Source: Myxococcus xanthus (GTDB taxonomy: Bacteria; Myxococcota; Myxococcia; Myxococcales; Myxococcaceae). From it: 64,000 bases of DNA. Shown piece after piece: positions 49,040 through 58,570 of this stretch. The translations under genes were made by a program, and so were the position numbers. The stretch lies in contig NZ_CP017174.1 in assembly GCF_006402735.1 (NCBI RefSeq), forward strand, positions 9,140,001-9,204,000, written 5' to 3'. Position 1 is the stretch's first letter, and the number at the start of each line of letters is the position of its first letter. The notes under the pieces were generated by a model, which saw only the letters and a list, made by a program, of their open reading frames with translations, did not search any database and had not been told where the DNA came from.

Positions 49040-49624
49040 TCAGCGGGCGGCGTTCCTGGACACGGCCTTCGCGCGCGAGCCGCCGCTTACCTTCTGCTTG
49101 GGAGCGATGCGCGTCACCGTGCCCGGACGCCGGGCGATGGCCGCCTCGCGGGCCGCTTCCTCCGCGGCGCGGGCCGCGGCGGCCTTCAGCGCGAGCTGTT
49201 CGGCCTGCTGCGCCCAGCGGCGCTTCAACACGTCCCGCAGCCCGTCCTTCTGCAGGTCCACCTGGGCCTTGTGCAGACGGTAGTGCAGGTCCTCGCGCAG
49301 CGTGCCGCGCCCCAGCGCCGCGTCCGCCGAGCCGGAGACGCCCAGCACCAGCTTCGGCCGCTCCTCTTGCGTCCGCAGGCACTGCAGCAGGACGAACTGC
49401 GCGTCCCGCCCCAGCTTCGCCACGTCCGGGATGAACACCACCCCGTTGGGCTGCCGGAGCGCTTGCGGCAGCTCGGCCGCCTGCCGCACCTCCACCAGCT
49501 CCACGTTGAAGTTGCGCGCGGCTTCCTGCGCCCAGCAGCGCCGCTCCTCTTCCGTACCTCCATGGAGGAGCAGCGAGGAACGGTTACAGACGAGCTCTAC
49601 TTCACGATAACCCTGCGGTGTCAC
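49040..49624 (-). CDS. Sigma54-activator AAA-like protein, degenerate
   Basis: A 194-residue protein. Residues 10-130 retain the tail part of a sigma54-interaction AAA domain: V-V-F-I-P-D-V-A-K-L-G-R-D-A-Q-F-V-L-L-Q-C-L at the Walker B position (normal F-L-D-E), and G-R-G-T-L-R-E-D-L-H-Y-R-L matching the F-R-E-D-L-Y-Y-R-L signature. Walker A reads L-L-L-H-G-G-T-E-E-E-R without the G-x-x-G-x-G-K-[ST] lysine, and GAFTGA is absent. The rest is an Ala/Arg-rich helix and a basic tail. It cannot hydrolyse ATP in the usual way. Start GTG 49624 has a G-rich site six bases upstream. Confidence 0.72.
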   Translation of the reverse strand: MTPQGYREVELVCNRSSLLLHGGTEEERRCWAQEAARNFNVELVEVRQAAELPQALRQPNGVVFIPDVAKLGRDAQFVLLQCLRTQEERPKLVLGVSGSADAALGRGTLREDLHYRLHKAQVDLQKDGLRDVLKRRWAQQAEQLALKAAAARAAEEAAREAAIARRPGTVTRIAPKQKVSGGSRAKAVSRNAAR

Positions 49625-49763
49625 CGGCGGCCCCCCTGCGTCTGGAAATGCGTGATTTCTAGATTCTAATGCAGACGTGCCCCACCGGGCACGTCGGCGC
49701 CGGCACCACCTGACAATCCTTTCAGGTGATGACAGGTGTTCCCGCTGTCTGAAAACACGTGCC

Positions 49764-51125
49764 TCAGGCGGAGGGCACCACCATGACGGGCCGGTGGCAA
49801 CGCGCCACCAGCTCATGGGCCACCTCGCCCTCCAGGGCGTCCCGCAGGCGCGAGGGCTCCAGGGACGTCCCCACGCACACCAGGTCCACCCCTTCGCGCT
49901 CCGTGGCCTGACAGATGGCCAGCGTCACGTCCTCACCCGTCACACCCTCCACGCTCCAGCGCACCGCCTGGGCGGCTTCGTCGCGCGGCACCAGCTCCCA
50001 CAGCCGCTGGAGCACCTGGTCCCTGTCCCTGGCGGGCTCGGGCAGCACGCCGTAGTGGTCCGCGAAGCCACGGTCCTCCAGCTTGCGGCGGTGGACGTGC
50101 AGCAGGTGCACCCGGCCCCCGGGCCCCACCAGCGTGCGCGCCTGGGAGATGGCCTTGGTGCAGGCCTCGGAGAAGTCCACGGGCACCAACACGCTTCGCG
50201 GTGGGCGGTCCGCGCGCCGGGCCTGCACCATGGGCGGCACACACACCACGGACTGCGCCGCGTGCCGCAGCACGCCCGCGGACACCGAGCCATGCCACAG
50301 CCGCTTCACCCCGCTACGCTGGTGCGTGCCCACCACCAGCAGGTCCACGCCGCGCGTGTGCGCCACGTGCATCAGGTGGTCCGCCGGACGGCCGAAGCCG
50401 GGCTCCAGCACCACCTCCACGCTGCCCTCGCCCAACAGGTCCCCCACCTGCTCGCGCACCTCGCGTTGCAGCACGCGCTCCACGATGGGGTCCAGCGCCT
50501 CCATGCTCTGCAGCGCCGGCTCCAGCAGCTCCACATGCACGGGGCTGTGGATGCCCAGCCGTTCCCGCTCGTCCATGGGCGAGCACACGTAAGTGGCCAA
50601 CACGTCACACGGCCCCACCCGGCGCAGCTCGCGCAGGAAGGACACCGCGGCGCCCGTGGTGGAGGAGCCGGGGTCCACGCCCACCAGCACCAACAGCCGC
50701 CTGCGGCCCCGCGCCCAGTCGGTCATCGCGGTGTCGCTGCGCACGGCCAGCACCGGCGCGCAGCCGTAGCGGGACAGGCGTTCGGGCACCGTGGCCCGCC
50801 GCCACGCCGAGGTGCGCCAGCCGGACGCGGCCACCACAATCCACCGCGCGTGCCGGCACTCCTCGTCACTCAGCACTTCATCCGCGGAGGTGCCGGCCTG
50901 CAGCCGGTAGCGCACCACCCTCGCGAGCGTTTCGAGCCGCGCGGCCTCCTCCTCCAACCGTTGCAGGGTGAGGGCCAGCGCGCCGGTGCCGTCGTCGAGG
51001 AAGGCATCGCCCTCCGCGACGCCCAGGAGCAGCAGCGGCTCTTGCAGCCGCCCCGCCACGGCCGCCGCCACGTGGGCCGCCGCGAGGGACTCAGGGGACA
51101 GGTTGGTGACGCACACGATGGCCAT
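49764..51125 (-). CDS. Triple universal-stress-protein (Usp) domain protein
   Basis: A 453-residue protein of three consecutive Usp-like domains of about 150 residues. The second carries a full nucleotide site (V-V-G-T-H-Q-R-S-G-V-K-R-L-W-H-G-S-V); the first (A-A-S-G-W-R-T-S-A-W-R) and third (V-G-T-S-L-E-P-S-R-L-R) are degenerate, so one ATP per chain is expected. The third domain opens with the Usp signature S-V-L-V-P-V-D-F-S-E-A. GGAGG lies six bases before the ATG. Likely a stress-induced cytoplasmic protein; the target is not shown by context. Confidence 0.88.
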   Translation of the reverse strand: MAIVCVTNLSPESLAAAHVAAAVAGRLQEPLLLLGVAEGDAFLDDGTGALALTLQRLEEEAARLETLARVVRYRLQAGTSADEVLSDEECRHARWIVVAASGWRTSAWRRATVPERLSRYGCAPVLAVRSDTAMTDWARGRRRLLVLVGVDPGSSTTGAAVSFLRELRRVGPCDVLATYVCSPMDERERLGIHSPVHVELLEPALQSMEALDPIVERVLQREVREQVGDLLGEGSVEVVLEPGFGRPADHLMHVAHTRGVDLLVVGTHQRSGVKRLWHGSVSAGVLRHAAQSVVCVPPMVQARRADRPPRSVLVPVDFSEACTKAISQARTLVGPGGRVHLLHVHRRKLEDRGFADHYGVLPEPARDRDQVLQRLWELVPRDEAAQAVRWSVEGVTGEDVTLAICQATEREGVDLVCVGTSLEPSRLRDALEGEVAHELVARCHRPVMVVPSA

Positions 51126-51293
51126 GGCCGCCCTCCAGGTTCGGGAAAACCCTTCCCCGTGAAGGAACAGATGGCCATGGCGACGCCAGGAAGCGGGCAC
51201 CCACCCTACGCTGGCTCGCTCCAGGGCCCGGCGCACACCGCGTACGCGGGCTCGCGGGGCGTGGGCACACCCCTGCGCCTGCCCGCCCGCACG

Positions 51294-51716
51294 TCACGTG
51301 CGCTCGGGCGCCACCGTGGGCACAGCGTGCCCGTCGTGGTTGGTGTGATCCTGCTCCTCGCCCGAGCCACCCCGGTCACCGCTCTTGCCGAAGGTGGACA
51401 GGAACACCTCCGTGCCGTTGCTCGTGTAGCGGTACGGCCGGCCCCACGGGTCCAACGGCACGGCGGGCAGGTACGCGGGCACCAGCAGTTCCTCCACGTC
51501 CGCGTCTTCCGGCAGGGTGCCCTTGTCCGCGTGGTAGCGGCCCAGTGCCTCCTCCAGCACGGCGAAGTCCTGGTGGATGCGGTCGGCGTGCACGGCCTTG
51601 GAGCCGCTCAGCGCGCCCACCAGGACGGCGACCACCAACCCGAGTCCGAAGACGAGCCCCACGAACAACACGGGGGAGCGGCGGGACGGAGGGGGCTCGT
51701 CAGACGAGGCGTTCAT
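51294..51716 (-). CDS. GspG-like protein without prepilin cleavage motif
   Basis: A 140-residue protein with one membrane helix (P-V-L-F-V-G-L-V-F-G-L-G-L-V-V-A-V-L-V-G-A, about 15-35) and a periplasmic part strongly like the C-terminal half of type II secretion major pseudopilin GspG (L-E-E-A-L-G-R-Y-H-A-D-K-G-T-L-P, A-V-P-L-D-P-W-G-R-P-Y-R-Y, F-L-S-T-F-G-K-S-G-D-R-G-G-S-G). The Gly-Phe-x-x-x-Glu prepilin peptidase site is absent; the N-terminus is a charged tail and plain anchor. It therefore probably stays in the inner membrane. Confidence 0.8.
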   Translation of the reverse strand: MNASSDEPPPSRRSPVLFVGLVFGLGLVVAVLVGALSGSKAVHADRIHQDFAVLEEALGRYHADKGTLPEDADVEELLVPAYLPAVPLDPWGRPYRYTSNGTEVFLSTFGKSGDRGGSGEEQDHTNHDGHAVPTVAPERT

Positions 51717-51769
51717 GACCCCTTCCTATAGCCGCTTTCCGCTCGCGAGGCGCGCGTGGACTTCACCTC

Positions 51770-53230
51770 TTACAGGGCGCGGAACAATGGAACGGGCTGC
51801 TGCTTGCCCTTCAGCCGCACGGGAGGCAGGTCCTCGAAGGCCGTCTCGTTGGCGTCCACCAGCTCGCGGGTGCGCTCCCCCACCAGGATTTCCCCCGGGC
51901 CCGCGAGCGCGCACAGCCGCGCGGCCACGTTCACCGCGTCACCGATGCAGGTGTACTCGGCGCGCACCGTGCTGCCGATGTTGCCCGCCACCACCACGCC
52001 CGAGTTGATGCCGATGCCCAGCTCCAGCACCAGCGGCTGGCCCTCGCGCCCGCCCGCCGCCCACTCCGCCTCCGCCTCGATGCGCAGGTCCGTCAGCGCA
52101 TCCATCATCATCTTCGCGGACTGGAGCGCACGCAGCGCGTCATCCGGACGGGCCACCGGCGCGCCGAAGACGGCCATCAGCCCGTCGCCCAGGAACTTGT
52201 CCAGCGTGCCGCCGCAGGTGAGCACCGCGTCCGACATCCGCCCGAGCACCTGGTTGAGCACCCCCACCACCTGCTCCGGCGGCAGGCTCTCCGCCAGGCC
52301 GGTGAAGTTGCGGATGTCCGCGAACAGCAGCGTCACCTCGCGCTTCTCGCCGGTGAGCACCACCGCGTCCGCGCTCTTGAGGATTTCCTCCACCACCGCG
52401 TCGGACGTGTAGCGCGCGAACAGCTTGCGCATGCGCTCCGTCTCGCCCGTGCGGCGCACCACGCTTTCGATGCGCGCGGCCAGCTCGTCCATGGACGCGG
52501 ACTTGTTGACGTAGTCATCCGCGCCAGCGCGCAAGCCGCGCACGCGCTCGGCCTCCACGTCGTTGGCGGTGAGGATGATGACGGGCACCGCGTGGCTGGG
52601 GCCTTCCTTCAGTCGGCGGCACAGCTCCACGCCCTCCAGGCCGGGCATCTCCAGGTCACTGAGGACGATGATGGGCTGGAGGCGCCCCATGCTCTCCAGT
52701 GCCTCGAACGGGTCCTGGAAGCAGAGGACTTCGTAGCCCAGCGCCACCAGGCCCTCCTGCACGAAGGCGCAGGCGAGCGGGCTGTCGTCCACCACCACCA
52801 CGCGGCGGCGGCCGTCAGCGGAGGGGCGCGGCAGGTCCTGCCGCCCGGCGATGCGGTTCTGCAGCCCCAGCGCCTCGTAGATTTGCTTGTAGGTGCAGTG
52901 GCCCAGCTCCACCAGGATTTCGCCCAGCTTGCGGCCGTCACGGCGCTGGCGAGCGAGCGCCTCGTCGAGCTGCGCCAGCGTCACGTACTTGAGCCCCACC
53001 AGCAGCTCGCCCAGCGCGGGCTGCAGGGGGCTCTTGTCCTGGTGCAGCCCGAGCGCCTCTCCCAGCGCGTCCTGAATCTGCTCTCGCGTGACGTAGCCCA
53101 GGGACATGAGGGCTTCCCCCACGCGCTGCCCGGTGAGGGCTTGGAGGGCGAGTGCCTCCTGCACCTGACTGGGCGAGACAATCCCCAGCTTGAGCAGCAA
53201 GTCACCAAACAGGGGGCTGGAAGCACTCAT
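51770..53230 (-). CDS. MshEN-like, receiver and class III nucleotide cyclase protein
   Basis: A 486-residue cytoplasmic signalling protein. Two tandem MshEN-type domains (about 6-62 and 71-128: [17 protein letters not shown] and [16 protein letters not shown]), a receiver (143-262: [14 protein letters not shown]), and a class III cyclase domain (295-486: [38 protein letters not shown]). Metal Asp and substrate Lys are present. Some MshEN domains bind cyclic-di-GMP. The ribosome site before ATG 53230 is weak. Confidence 0.9.
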   Translation of the reverse strand: MSASSPLFGDLLLKLGIVSPSQVQEALALQALTGQRVGEALMSLGYVTREQIQDALGEALGLHQDKSPLQPALGELLVGLKYVTLAQLDEALARQRRDGRKLGEILVELGHCTYKQIYEALGLQNRIAGRQDLPRPSADGRRRVVVVDDSPLACAFVQEGLVALGYEVLCFQDPFEALESMGRLQPIIVLSDLEMPGLEGVELCRRLKEGPSHAVPVIILTANDVEAERVRGLRAGADDYVNKSASMDELAARIESVVRRTGETERMRKLFARYTSDAVVEEILKSADAVVLTGEKREVTLLFADIRNFTGLAESLPPEQVVGVLNQVLGRMSDAVLTCGGTLDKFLGDGLMAVFGAPVARPDDALRALQSAKMMMDALTDLRIEAEAEWAAGGREGQPLVLELGIGINSGVVVAGNIGSTVRAEYTCIGDAVNVAARLCALAGPGEILVGERTRELVDANETAFEDLPPVRLKGKQQPVPLFRAL

Positions 53231-53277
53231 GGTGGGTGAGTGTACCTCACACCCCCCACCCACGGGGAGTCCGGGAC

Positions 53278-54285
53278 TTACGGGCGCCCGCGCGGCGCCA
53301 CCACCCGGAGGTCCAGACGGCGGTTGGCCTCGCGTCCCTGGGAAGTCTCGTTCGACTCGACGGGCTTGTCCGGGCCGAATCCCCACGCCTCCAGCCGATC
53401 CGGCGGGACACCCCGCTCCACCAGGTAGTCCCGCACCGCCTCCGCGCGCGCCAGCGTCACCTCCCGCTGCACGTCCGGGTCCCCGCGGTTGTCCGTGTGG
53501 CCCTCGATGGCGATGACACCCAGCCGCGGGTGCACCAGCAGGACTTCGGCCACGTTGTCGAGCGCCGGCTGGACGCGCGGCTGGAGGGCGGCGGTGCCGG
53601 GCGCGAAGGTGATGCGCTCCAACAGCTCCAGCCGGTCCGGGCGGATGACAACGCGCTGCTTGCGCGCCGCCGGGCAGCCCTGGTTGTCCACCGCGCCCCG
53701 CTCGCGCGGGCAGTTGTCCCGGTGGTCCGCCACGCCGTCGCCGTCCACGTCCCGCTCCGGGCAGCCGCGCAGCGAGGGCAGTCCCTCCTCGTCGGGACAG
53801 GCGTCCTCTTCATCCGGCACGCCATCACCGTCCGCGTCACGGATGGGGCACCCCTCGCGCGAGACGGGCCCGGGCTCGTCCGGGCACTTGTCCGCCGCGC
53901 CCTCCACCCCGTCGCGGTCCGGGTCGTCGATGGGGCAGCCCTGCCGCTCCAGCAGGCCGAACACACGCGGGCAGGCGTCCTTCGCGTCCTCCACGCCGTC
54001 CTCGTCCGTGTCGCGGATGGGGCAGCCGTCCCGCGAGGCGGGCCCGGCGTGACGCGGGCACTTGTCCAACGCGTCCTCCACGCCATCCCCGTCCGTGTCC
54101 TTCACGGGGCAGCCCTGGAGTCTCGCGAGCCCTCGAACGGTGGGGCAGGCATCCTCCCCATTGAGGACGCCGTCGCCATCCGCGTCCAGGGCCGGGGCGA
54201 GCGGGGGCGCGTGCCGGCAGCCCGGGGCGGCCACGGCCAGCACGGCGGCGAGCAGGGCCAGTCGGTGGAGTGCGCGCGTCTTCAT
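53278..54285 (-). CDS. OmpA-family lipoprotein with TSP3 calcium repeats
   Basis: A 335-residue outer-membrane lipoprotein. The lipobox A-A-P-G-C is near 19-23. Residues 33-210 hold six thrombospondin type 3 repeats (D-x-D-x-D-G-V-x-x-x-x-D-x-C-P), expected to bind calcium. The C-terminal 125 residues form an OmpA peptidoglycan-binding domain with I-E-G-H-T-D-N-R-G and [11 protein letters not shown], including the Asp and Arg that bind meso-diaminopimelate. It tethers the outer membrane to the wall. The gene follows the four-GAF kinase gene by 41 bases. Confidence 0.92.
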   Translation of the reverse strand: MKTRALHRLALLAAVLAVAAPGCRHAPPLAPALDADGDGVLNGEDACPTVRGLARLQGCPVKDTDGDGVEDALDKCPRHAGPASRDGCPIRDTDEDGVEDAKDACPRVFGLLERQGCPIDDPDRDGVEGAADKCPDEPGPVSREGCPIRDADGDGVPDEEDACPDEEGLPSLRGCPERDVDGDGVADHRDNCPRERGAVDNQGCPAARKQRVVIRPDRLELLERITFAPGTAALQPRVQPALDNVAEVLLVHPRLGVIAIEGHTDNRGDPDVQREVTLARAEAVRDYLVERGVPPDRLEAWGFGPDKPVESNETSQGREANRRLDLRVVAPRGRP

Positions 54286-54326
54286 CCGCGGAACCAGAGC
54301 GCAGCGAGTGCGGGCTGTCCAGACAC

Positions 54327-57185
54327 TCAGGCAGGCAAGGGCAGCTCCACGGTGAAGGTGGAGCCCTTGCCCGGCTCGCTCGCCAGGCGGATGCAGCCGC
54401 CGTGGGCCTCGACGATGCGCTTGGTAATCCACAAGCCCAGGCCCAGTCCCTTGAAGTGCTGCACCGACGCGGAGCGCTCGAACTGCTCGAAGATGCGCTC
54501 CTGCTCCTCCGGCGACACGCCGATGCCCTCGTCGCGCACGGACAGCCGCGCCACCGGGCCCACCGCGTCCACCTCCACCGTCACCGGCCGGCCCGCGCCG
54601 TACTTCGCCGCGTTGGAGAGGAGGTTCACCAGCACCTGCTCCAGGCGCAGCCGGTCCCACTGCCCCGACACCGGCCTGTCCAGCAGCAGCCGCACCTCGT
54701 TGCCCGCCAGGGCCAGCTCCTCGGACATTCGGCCCACCAGCTCGCGCGTCAGCGCCGCCAGGTCCACCTCTTCACGCTTCAGCCCCAACCGCCCCGAGCT
54801 GAGGCGCGAGACATCCAGCAGGTCATCGATGAGCAACCCCAGCCGCTGGCCCGCCTTCGCCGCCCGCTCCGCGCGCTCCGCCAGACCGTCCACGGCCATG
54901 GCATCGCGGGCCATGCGCGCCAGCAGGTGAATCTGGAGCTGGAGCGCGTTCAGCGGCGACTTCAGCTCGTGCCCCGCCACCGACAGCAGCTCGTCCCGCG
55001 CCTTCACCGCCTGCGTGGCCGCGCCGTATAGCCGCGCGTCCTCAATGGCCAACGCCGCGCGCGCCGCCAGGCTCTCCAGCAACGCGCGCTCCTCCACCGA
55101 ATACTCGCGGCCCTGCGCCTCGCGCATCACCCCCAGCGTGCCCAGCACCCGGCCACGCACGCCCAGCGGAACGACGATGACGCTGTGGGGTCCGTAGCGC
55201 TGGAGGAAGGGCATGCCCTCCGGCACGCGTTCATCGCGCAGGTCCTCGGCCTGGAGGCGGGGCACGAAGAGCGGCTGCCCCGTCGCCGCCACCCGGCCCG
55301 ACAGCCCTTCTCCCACCCGCCCCGGGCAGCGCCGCATGGATGCGTCCAGCACCGCGCGGGCCTCCGCGTTGGGGTGGTGCACCGTCACCAACTCCAAGCG
55401 CGTCTTGTCCTCGGAGAGCAGTTGGAGCACGCACGCGTCTCCGAGCGCCTCCGACACCTTGCGAACCAGCACCTCCAGCACCATGGACAGGTCCAACCCC
55501 GCCTCCGCGATGAGGTGGCTGACCTGCACCAGGACGTGGAGCCGCGCCGCTCCGCGCCGGCTCTCCTCCTCCGCCGCGCGGGCCTTGCGGAACAGATCCG
55601 CGTTGTCGATGGCCAGCGCGGCGCGCCCGGCCAGCTCCTCGGCCAGCGACAGGTCCGGGATGTCGAAGGGCGCGGACGTCTCGCTCCGCATGAAGGTGAG
55701 CACCCCCAGCGTGCGCTGCCGCGCCACCAGCGGCGTCAGGATGAGCGAGCCGACGCCCAGCTCGCGCGCGGCCGCGTACAGCCGCGCCGCCGCCGTACTT
55801 GTGTCCCCGGGCTCCGCGGTGGGGCGCGCCATCATCCACGGACGCCCCGAGGCGAGCACCTCCGCCAGCAACGTGGGGCTGCCTTCCTGTGGAGCGAAGC
55901 GCAGGAGCTCCAACCCGCGCGGCGCCGATTGCGGATTCTCATAGAGCACGGCCAGCCGCCGCACCACGCCGTCCTCGTACGAGTCCACCGCGCAGCCATC
56001 CGCGAAGTGCCCCAGCGCCAGCCGCGCCACGCCCGCCACCGTCTCCTCCCAGTCCAGCGACGCCGACACGAGCGCGCTCGCGTCCGCCAGGAGCCGCAGG
56101 CGCTGTCCCGCCGCCTCCGCCTGAAGCCGCGCGGTGCGCTCCCGCGCGTACAGCCGCGCGCGTTCCAGCGCCTGGCCACACTCGTGCCCCAGGCCGGTGA
56201 TGGACGCCCGCTCCAGCACCGAGAAGCGCCGCGCCTCCGAGAAGCCGAGGCACAACGTGCCGAAGGCATGCCCTTCCACGTGCAAGGGCAGCAGCACCAG
56301 CGCGCGCAGTGCCCCCAGCGCGGGCACCATGTCCCGCGCCGCGGCGGGCGTCTCCAGCCACACTGGCCCTCCCGCGCCGTGCCCCGGCCCACCGCTGCTT
56401 CGCCAGGGTGGAACCCGGAGCGCCTCCCGCTGCGCGTTGGACATCCCCAGCGCGGCCTTCAACGCCAGCGTCCCGTCCGGCTCCACCAGGTACACCAGTC
56501 CCACGCCCGCGCCCACCGCGGGAAGCCCCTGCTCCAGCACCACGCGCGCCACCTCATCCCAGGACAGCGCGCGGCCCAAGGCCTCCGTCACCGCCTGGAA
56601 GCGGCGCAGCCGCAGCACCTCCGACTCCTCCACCTCCGCTCGCGCGGACAGCACGGACTGGCGCAGCGTCTCCGCCATGCGCTCGCGCTCCAGCGCCAGC
56701 GCCGCCAGCTTCACCGAGAGGCCGAAGCGCCGCAGCGCCTCCTCCTGTGGCCGCCACGCCTCGCGAAAGAGCACGCCCAGCACACCGGCGGCGCCCAGGC
56801 CGGAAGCGAAGTAGAGCGGTTGGGACAGCAAGGCCGTGGCCCCCAATCGCCGCAAGGCGTCCGGCTCCGAGGCCAGCAGCGCGTCTTGCGATACGTCCTC
56901 CACCACCCGGGGCAGGCGCGGCTCACCAGGCGCGGGCGCCTGGGCCAGCAGCTGCTGCGCGCAGATGGCGGCCGCCTCCGCGTCCACGCCGTGCGTGGTG
57001 AGCGTGCTCAAGTCGCCCGTCCCGCCCCACCAGCACAGGAAGGCACCCGAGGCCCCCAGCGTGGCGGACGCCTGGCAAAGCAATTCCTCCAGCACCGCCA
57101 CCACCGGCGGTGCTGCGGACAGCCGCTCCAGGGCCCGCGACATGCGGTCCACCGCGGCTCCCACGGTTTTTCCGGGCACATTCAT
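54327..57185 (-). CDS. Four-GAF sensor histidine kinase
   Basis: A 952-residue soluble kinase. Four GAF-like domains occupy about 25-170, 195-345, 365-515 and 545-715, the later two clear (L-I-L-T-P-L-V-A-R-Q-R-T-L-G-V-L-T-F; S-V-I-V-V-P-L-G-V-R-G-R-V-L-G-T-L-G-V). HisKA follows with phospho-His in A-G-H-E-L-K-S-P-L near 735, then an ATPase domain with N-L-L-S-N-A-A-K-Y, D-E-G-I-G-V and G-L-G-L-G-L. No receiver is attached or adjacent. GGAG lies six bases before the ATG. Its ATPase part is close in sequence to that of the kinase at 26095-27726. Confidence 0.92.
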   Translation of the reverse strand: MNVPGKTVGAAVDRMSRALERLSAAPPVVAVLEELLCQASATLGASGAFLCWWGGTGDLSTLTTHGVDAEAAAICAQQLLAQAPAPGEPRLPRVVEDVSQDALLASEPDALRRLGATALLSQPLYFASGLGAAGVLGVLFREAWRPQEEALRRFGLSVKLAALALERERMAETLRQSVLSARAEVEESEVLRLRRFQAVTEALGRALSWDEVARVVLEQGLPAVGAGVGLVYLVEPDGTLALKAALGMSNAQREALRVPPWRSSGGPGHGAGGPVWLETPAAARDMVPALGALRALVLLPLHVEGHAFGTLCLGFSEARRFSVLERASITGLGHECGQALERARLYARERTARLQAEAAGQRLRLLADASALVSASLDWEETVAGVARLALGHFADGCAVDSYEDGVVRRLAVLYENPQSAPRGLELLRFAPQEGSPTLLAEVLASGRPWMMARPTAEPGDTSTAAARLYAAARELGVGSLILTPLVARQRTLGVLTFMRSETSAPFDIPDLSLAEELAGRAALAIDNADLFRKARAAEEESRRGAARLHVLVQVSHLIAEAGLDLSMVLEVLVRKVSEALGDACVLQLLSEDKTRLELVTVHHPNAEARAVLDASMRRCPGRVGEGLSGRVAATGQPLFVPRLQAEDLRDERVPEGMPFLQRYGPHSVIVVPLGVRGRVLGTLGVMREAQGREYSVEERALLESLAARAALAIEDARLYGAATQAVKARDELLSVAGHELKSPLNALQLQIHLLARMARDAMAVDGLAERAERAAKAGQRLGLLIDDLLDVSRLSSGRLGLKREEVDLAALTRELVGRMSEELALAGNEVRLLLDRPVSGQWDRLRLEQVLVNLLSNAAKYGAGRPVTVEVDAVGPVARLSVRDEGIGVSPEEQERIFEQFERSASVQHFKGLGLGLWITKRIVEAHGGCIRLASEPGKGSTFTVELPLPA

Positions 57186-57307
57186 GCCCCACTCCCCCCG
57201 GCACGGACGCCTGGCTCCCTGCCTCGAAGCCTCATTCTCCCATGCCGGACGAAGCGTGGATACCGCACAGCGCGTTGCCCTGAAGTACGGGGTTCCCCGT
57301 GGGTGCC

Positions 57308-58429
57308 TTAGTGCTCGTAGACGCGGAAGAAGGCGAAGAAGATTTCCAGCACGATGAGCAGGACGATGACGGCCTCCAACGTGTGGGAGCGGTCGATGTC
57401 CACGTCACCCTTGAGCAGGCCATACGTCTGGGCCAGCAACTGCTGCTTGCGGGTGACGGCGGCCTGCCACGGCGGGATGCGCATGCGGCGCACGGCGCTC
57501 TCGTAGACCTTGGCCAGGTAGAAGTCGCCGATGATTTTGAGACTGTTGTCCACGCGCTCGATGAACTCGTTGAGGTCCACCAGCGTGGAGAGCGTCTGCC
57601 GAGCCAGGGTGCGGTAGGGACTGCGGAACAACGTGGCCCAGCCATGCCGCGCGGCCTGCACCTTCTCGTGGATGCGGGTGATGTGCGCGTCCAACCGCTC
57701 ATCGTAGTAGCGGAACTCCAACAACTGCGCGTTGGCGATTTCCAGCAGGTCGGGGATGTCTCGCGAGCCGGACGGCTCGTAGACGAAGGCGCTGTTCCAG
57801 TCGATGACGACCAGGTCGTGGATGGTGTAGCTGAAGCGCGACTGGAGCACGGATTCGCTCTCACGCGGAGACAGCGGCACCGTGCCGCTTTCGCCCAGGA
57901 GCAGCCGGGCCAGGTCCGCGCGCGTCACCAGCTCCTCCGCGGTGGGATTGCCACGGATGTGCTCGGCGAAGATGACGGTGTAGCTCTCGTTCTGCTCCCA
58001 CAAATGGGGCGCCTGCGCGGCGGGAGCGATGGTGCGGCGCACACCTTCCACCAACTCCAACGCCAGGGCCTCCAGCGACTGACTGTCATAGAGCTCGTCC
58101 GCCATGCGCGTGAGCGCTTCCAACGAGGTGCCCGGAACGACAGGCACCTGCAGGATGATGGACACGGCGCCATGGTCGAACAGGCGCGCGGTGACATCCA
58201 CCGTGACGGGACCGTCCCGCAGTGCCAGGGGCCGGCGGCCCAGCTCATAGGCCAGCGGCGGGTTGGGCAGCTGGATGTACTGACTGTTCTCCCGTGACAG
58301 CTTGAGCCGGCGCGAGTCCTCCGTGAGCACCCGGCGCGCGCGCTCCAGGTCCAGCTCCTCCGCGATGTCGAAGGTGCGGTAGCAGAGGACGTACGCCTTG
58401 TCGAAGAGCAGCGGTTCGGCAGCGTCCAT
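57308..58429 (-). CDS. RMD1/DUF155-family membrane protein
   Basis: A 373-residue protein. A central V-I-D-W-N-S-A-F-V-Y-E-P, then L-L-E-F-R-Y-Y-D-E-R-L-D and a late R-K-Q-Q-L-L-A-Q-T-Y-G-L-L-K-G-D-V-D-I-D-R-S-H-T-L-E fit the RMD1/YagE (DUF155) family, which ends in a single membrane helix (A-V-I-V-L-L-I-V-L-E-I-F-F-A-F-F, about 350-366). Eukaryotic members are mitochondrial; the bacterial role is unknown. Single gene between the kinase and tryptophan dioxygenase genes. Confidence 0.85.
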   Translation of the reverse strand: MDAAEPLLFDKAYVLCYRTFDIAEELDLERARRVLTEDSRRLKLSRENSQYIQLPNPPLAYELGRRPLALRDGPVTVDVTARLFDHGAVSIILQVPVVPGTSLEALTRMADELYDSQSLEALALELVEGVRRTIAPAAQAPHLWEQNESYTVIFAEHIRGNPTAEELVTRADLARLLLGESGTVPLSPRESESVLQSRFSYTIHDLVVIDWNSAFVYEPSGSRDIPDLLEIANAQLLEFRYYDERLDAHITRIHEKVQAARHGWATLFRSPYRTLARQTLSTLVDLNEFIERVDNSLKIIGDFYLAKVYESAVRRMRIPPWQAAVTRKQQLLAQTYGLLKGDVDIDRSHTLEAVIVLLIVLEIFFAFFRVYEH

Positions 58430-58570
58430 GGTGCGTGAAGCCTAACCCGCGCCCATGACAATCCGTGGCCGGCCACCCTGGCATGCCAGACAGTCGTCAT
58501 TCCCTCCGCGGAGCCGTACCGGAATGGACGGCCCCGGGAGGTGCTGGACTGTCTTCAGTCGAGCGAACGT

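Noticed and set aside
53236-57311. Long plus-strand open frames opposite the TSP3-OmpA and four-GAF kinase genes
   Set aside because: Same GC shadow effect; the repeats seen in one merely reflect the antisense of the TSP3 repeats.
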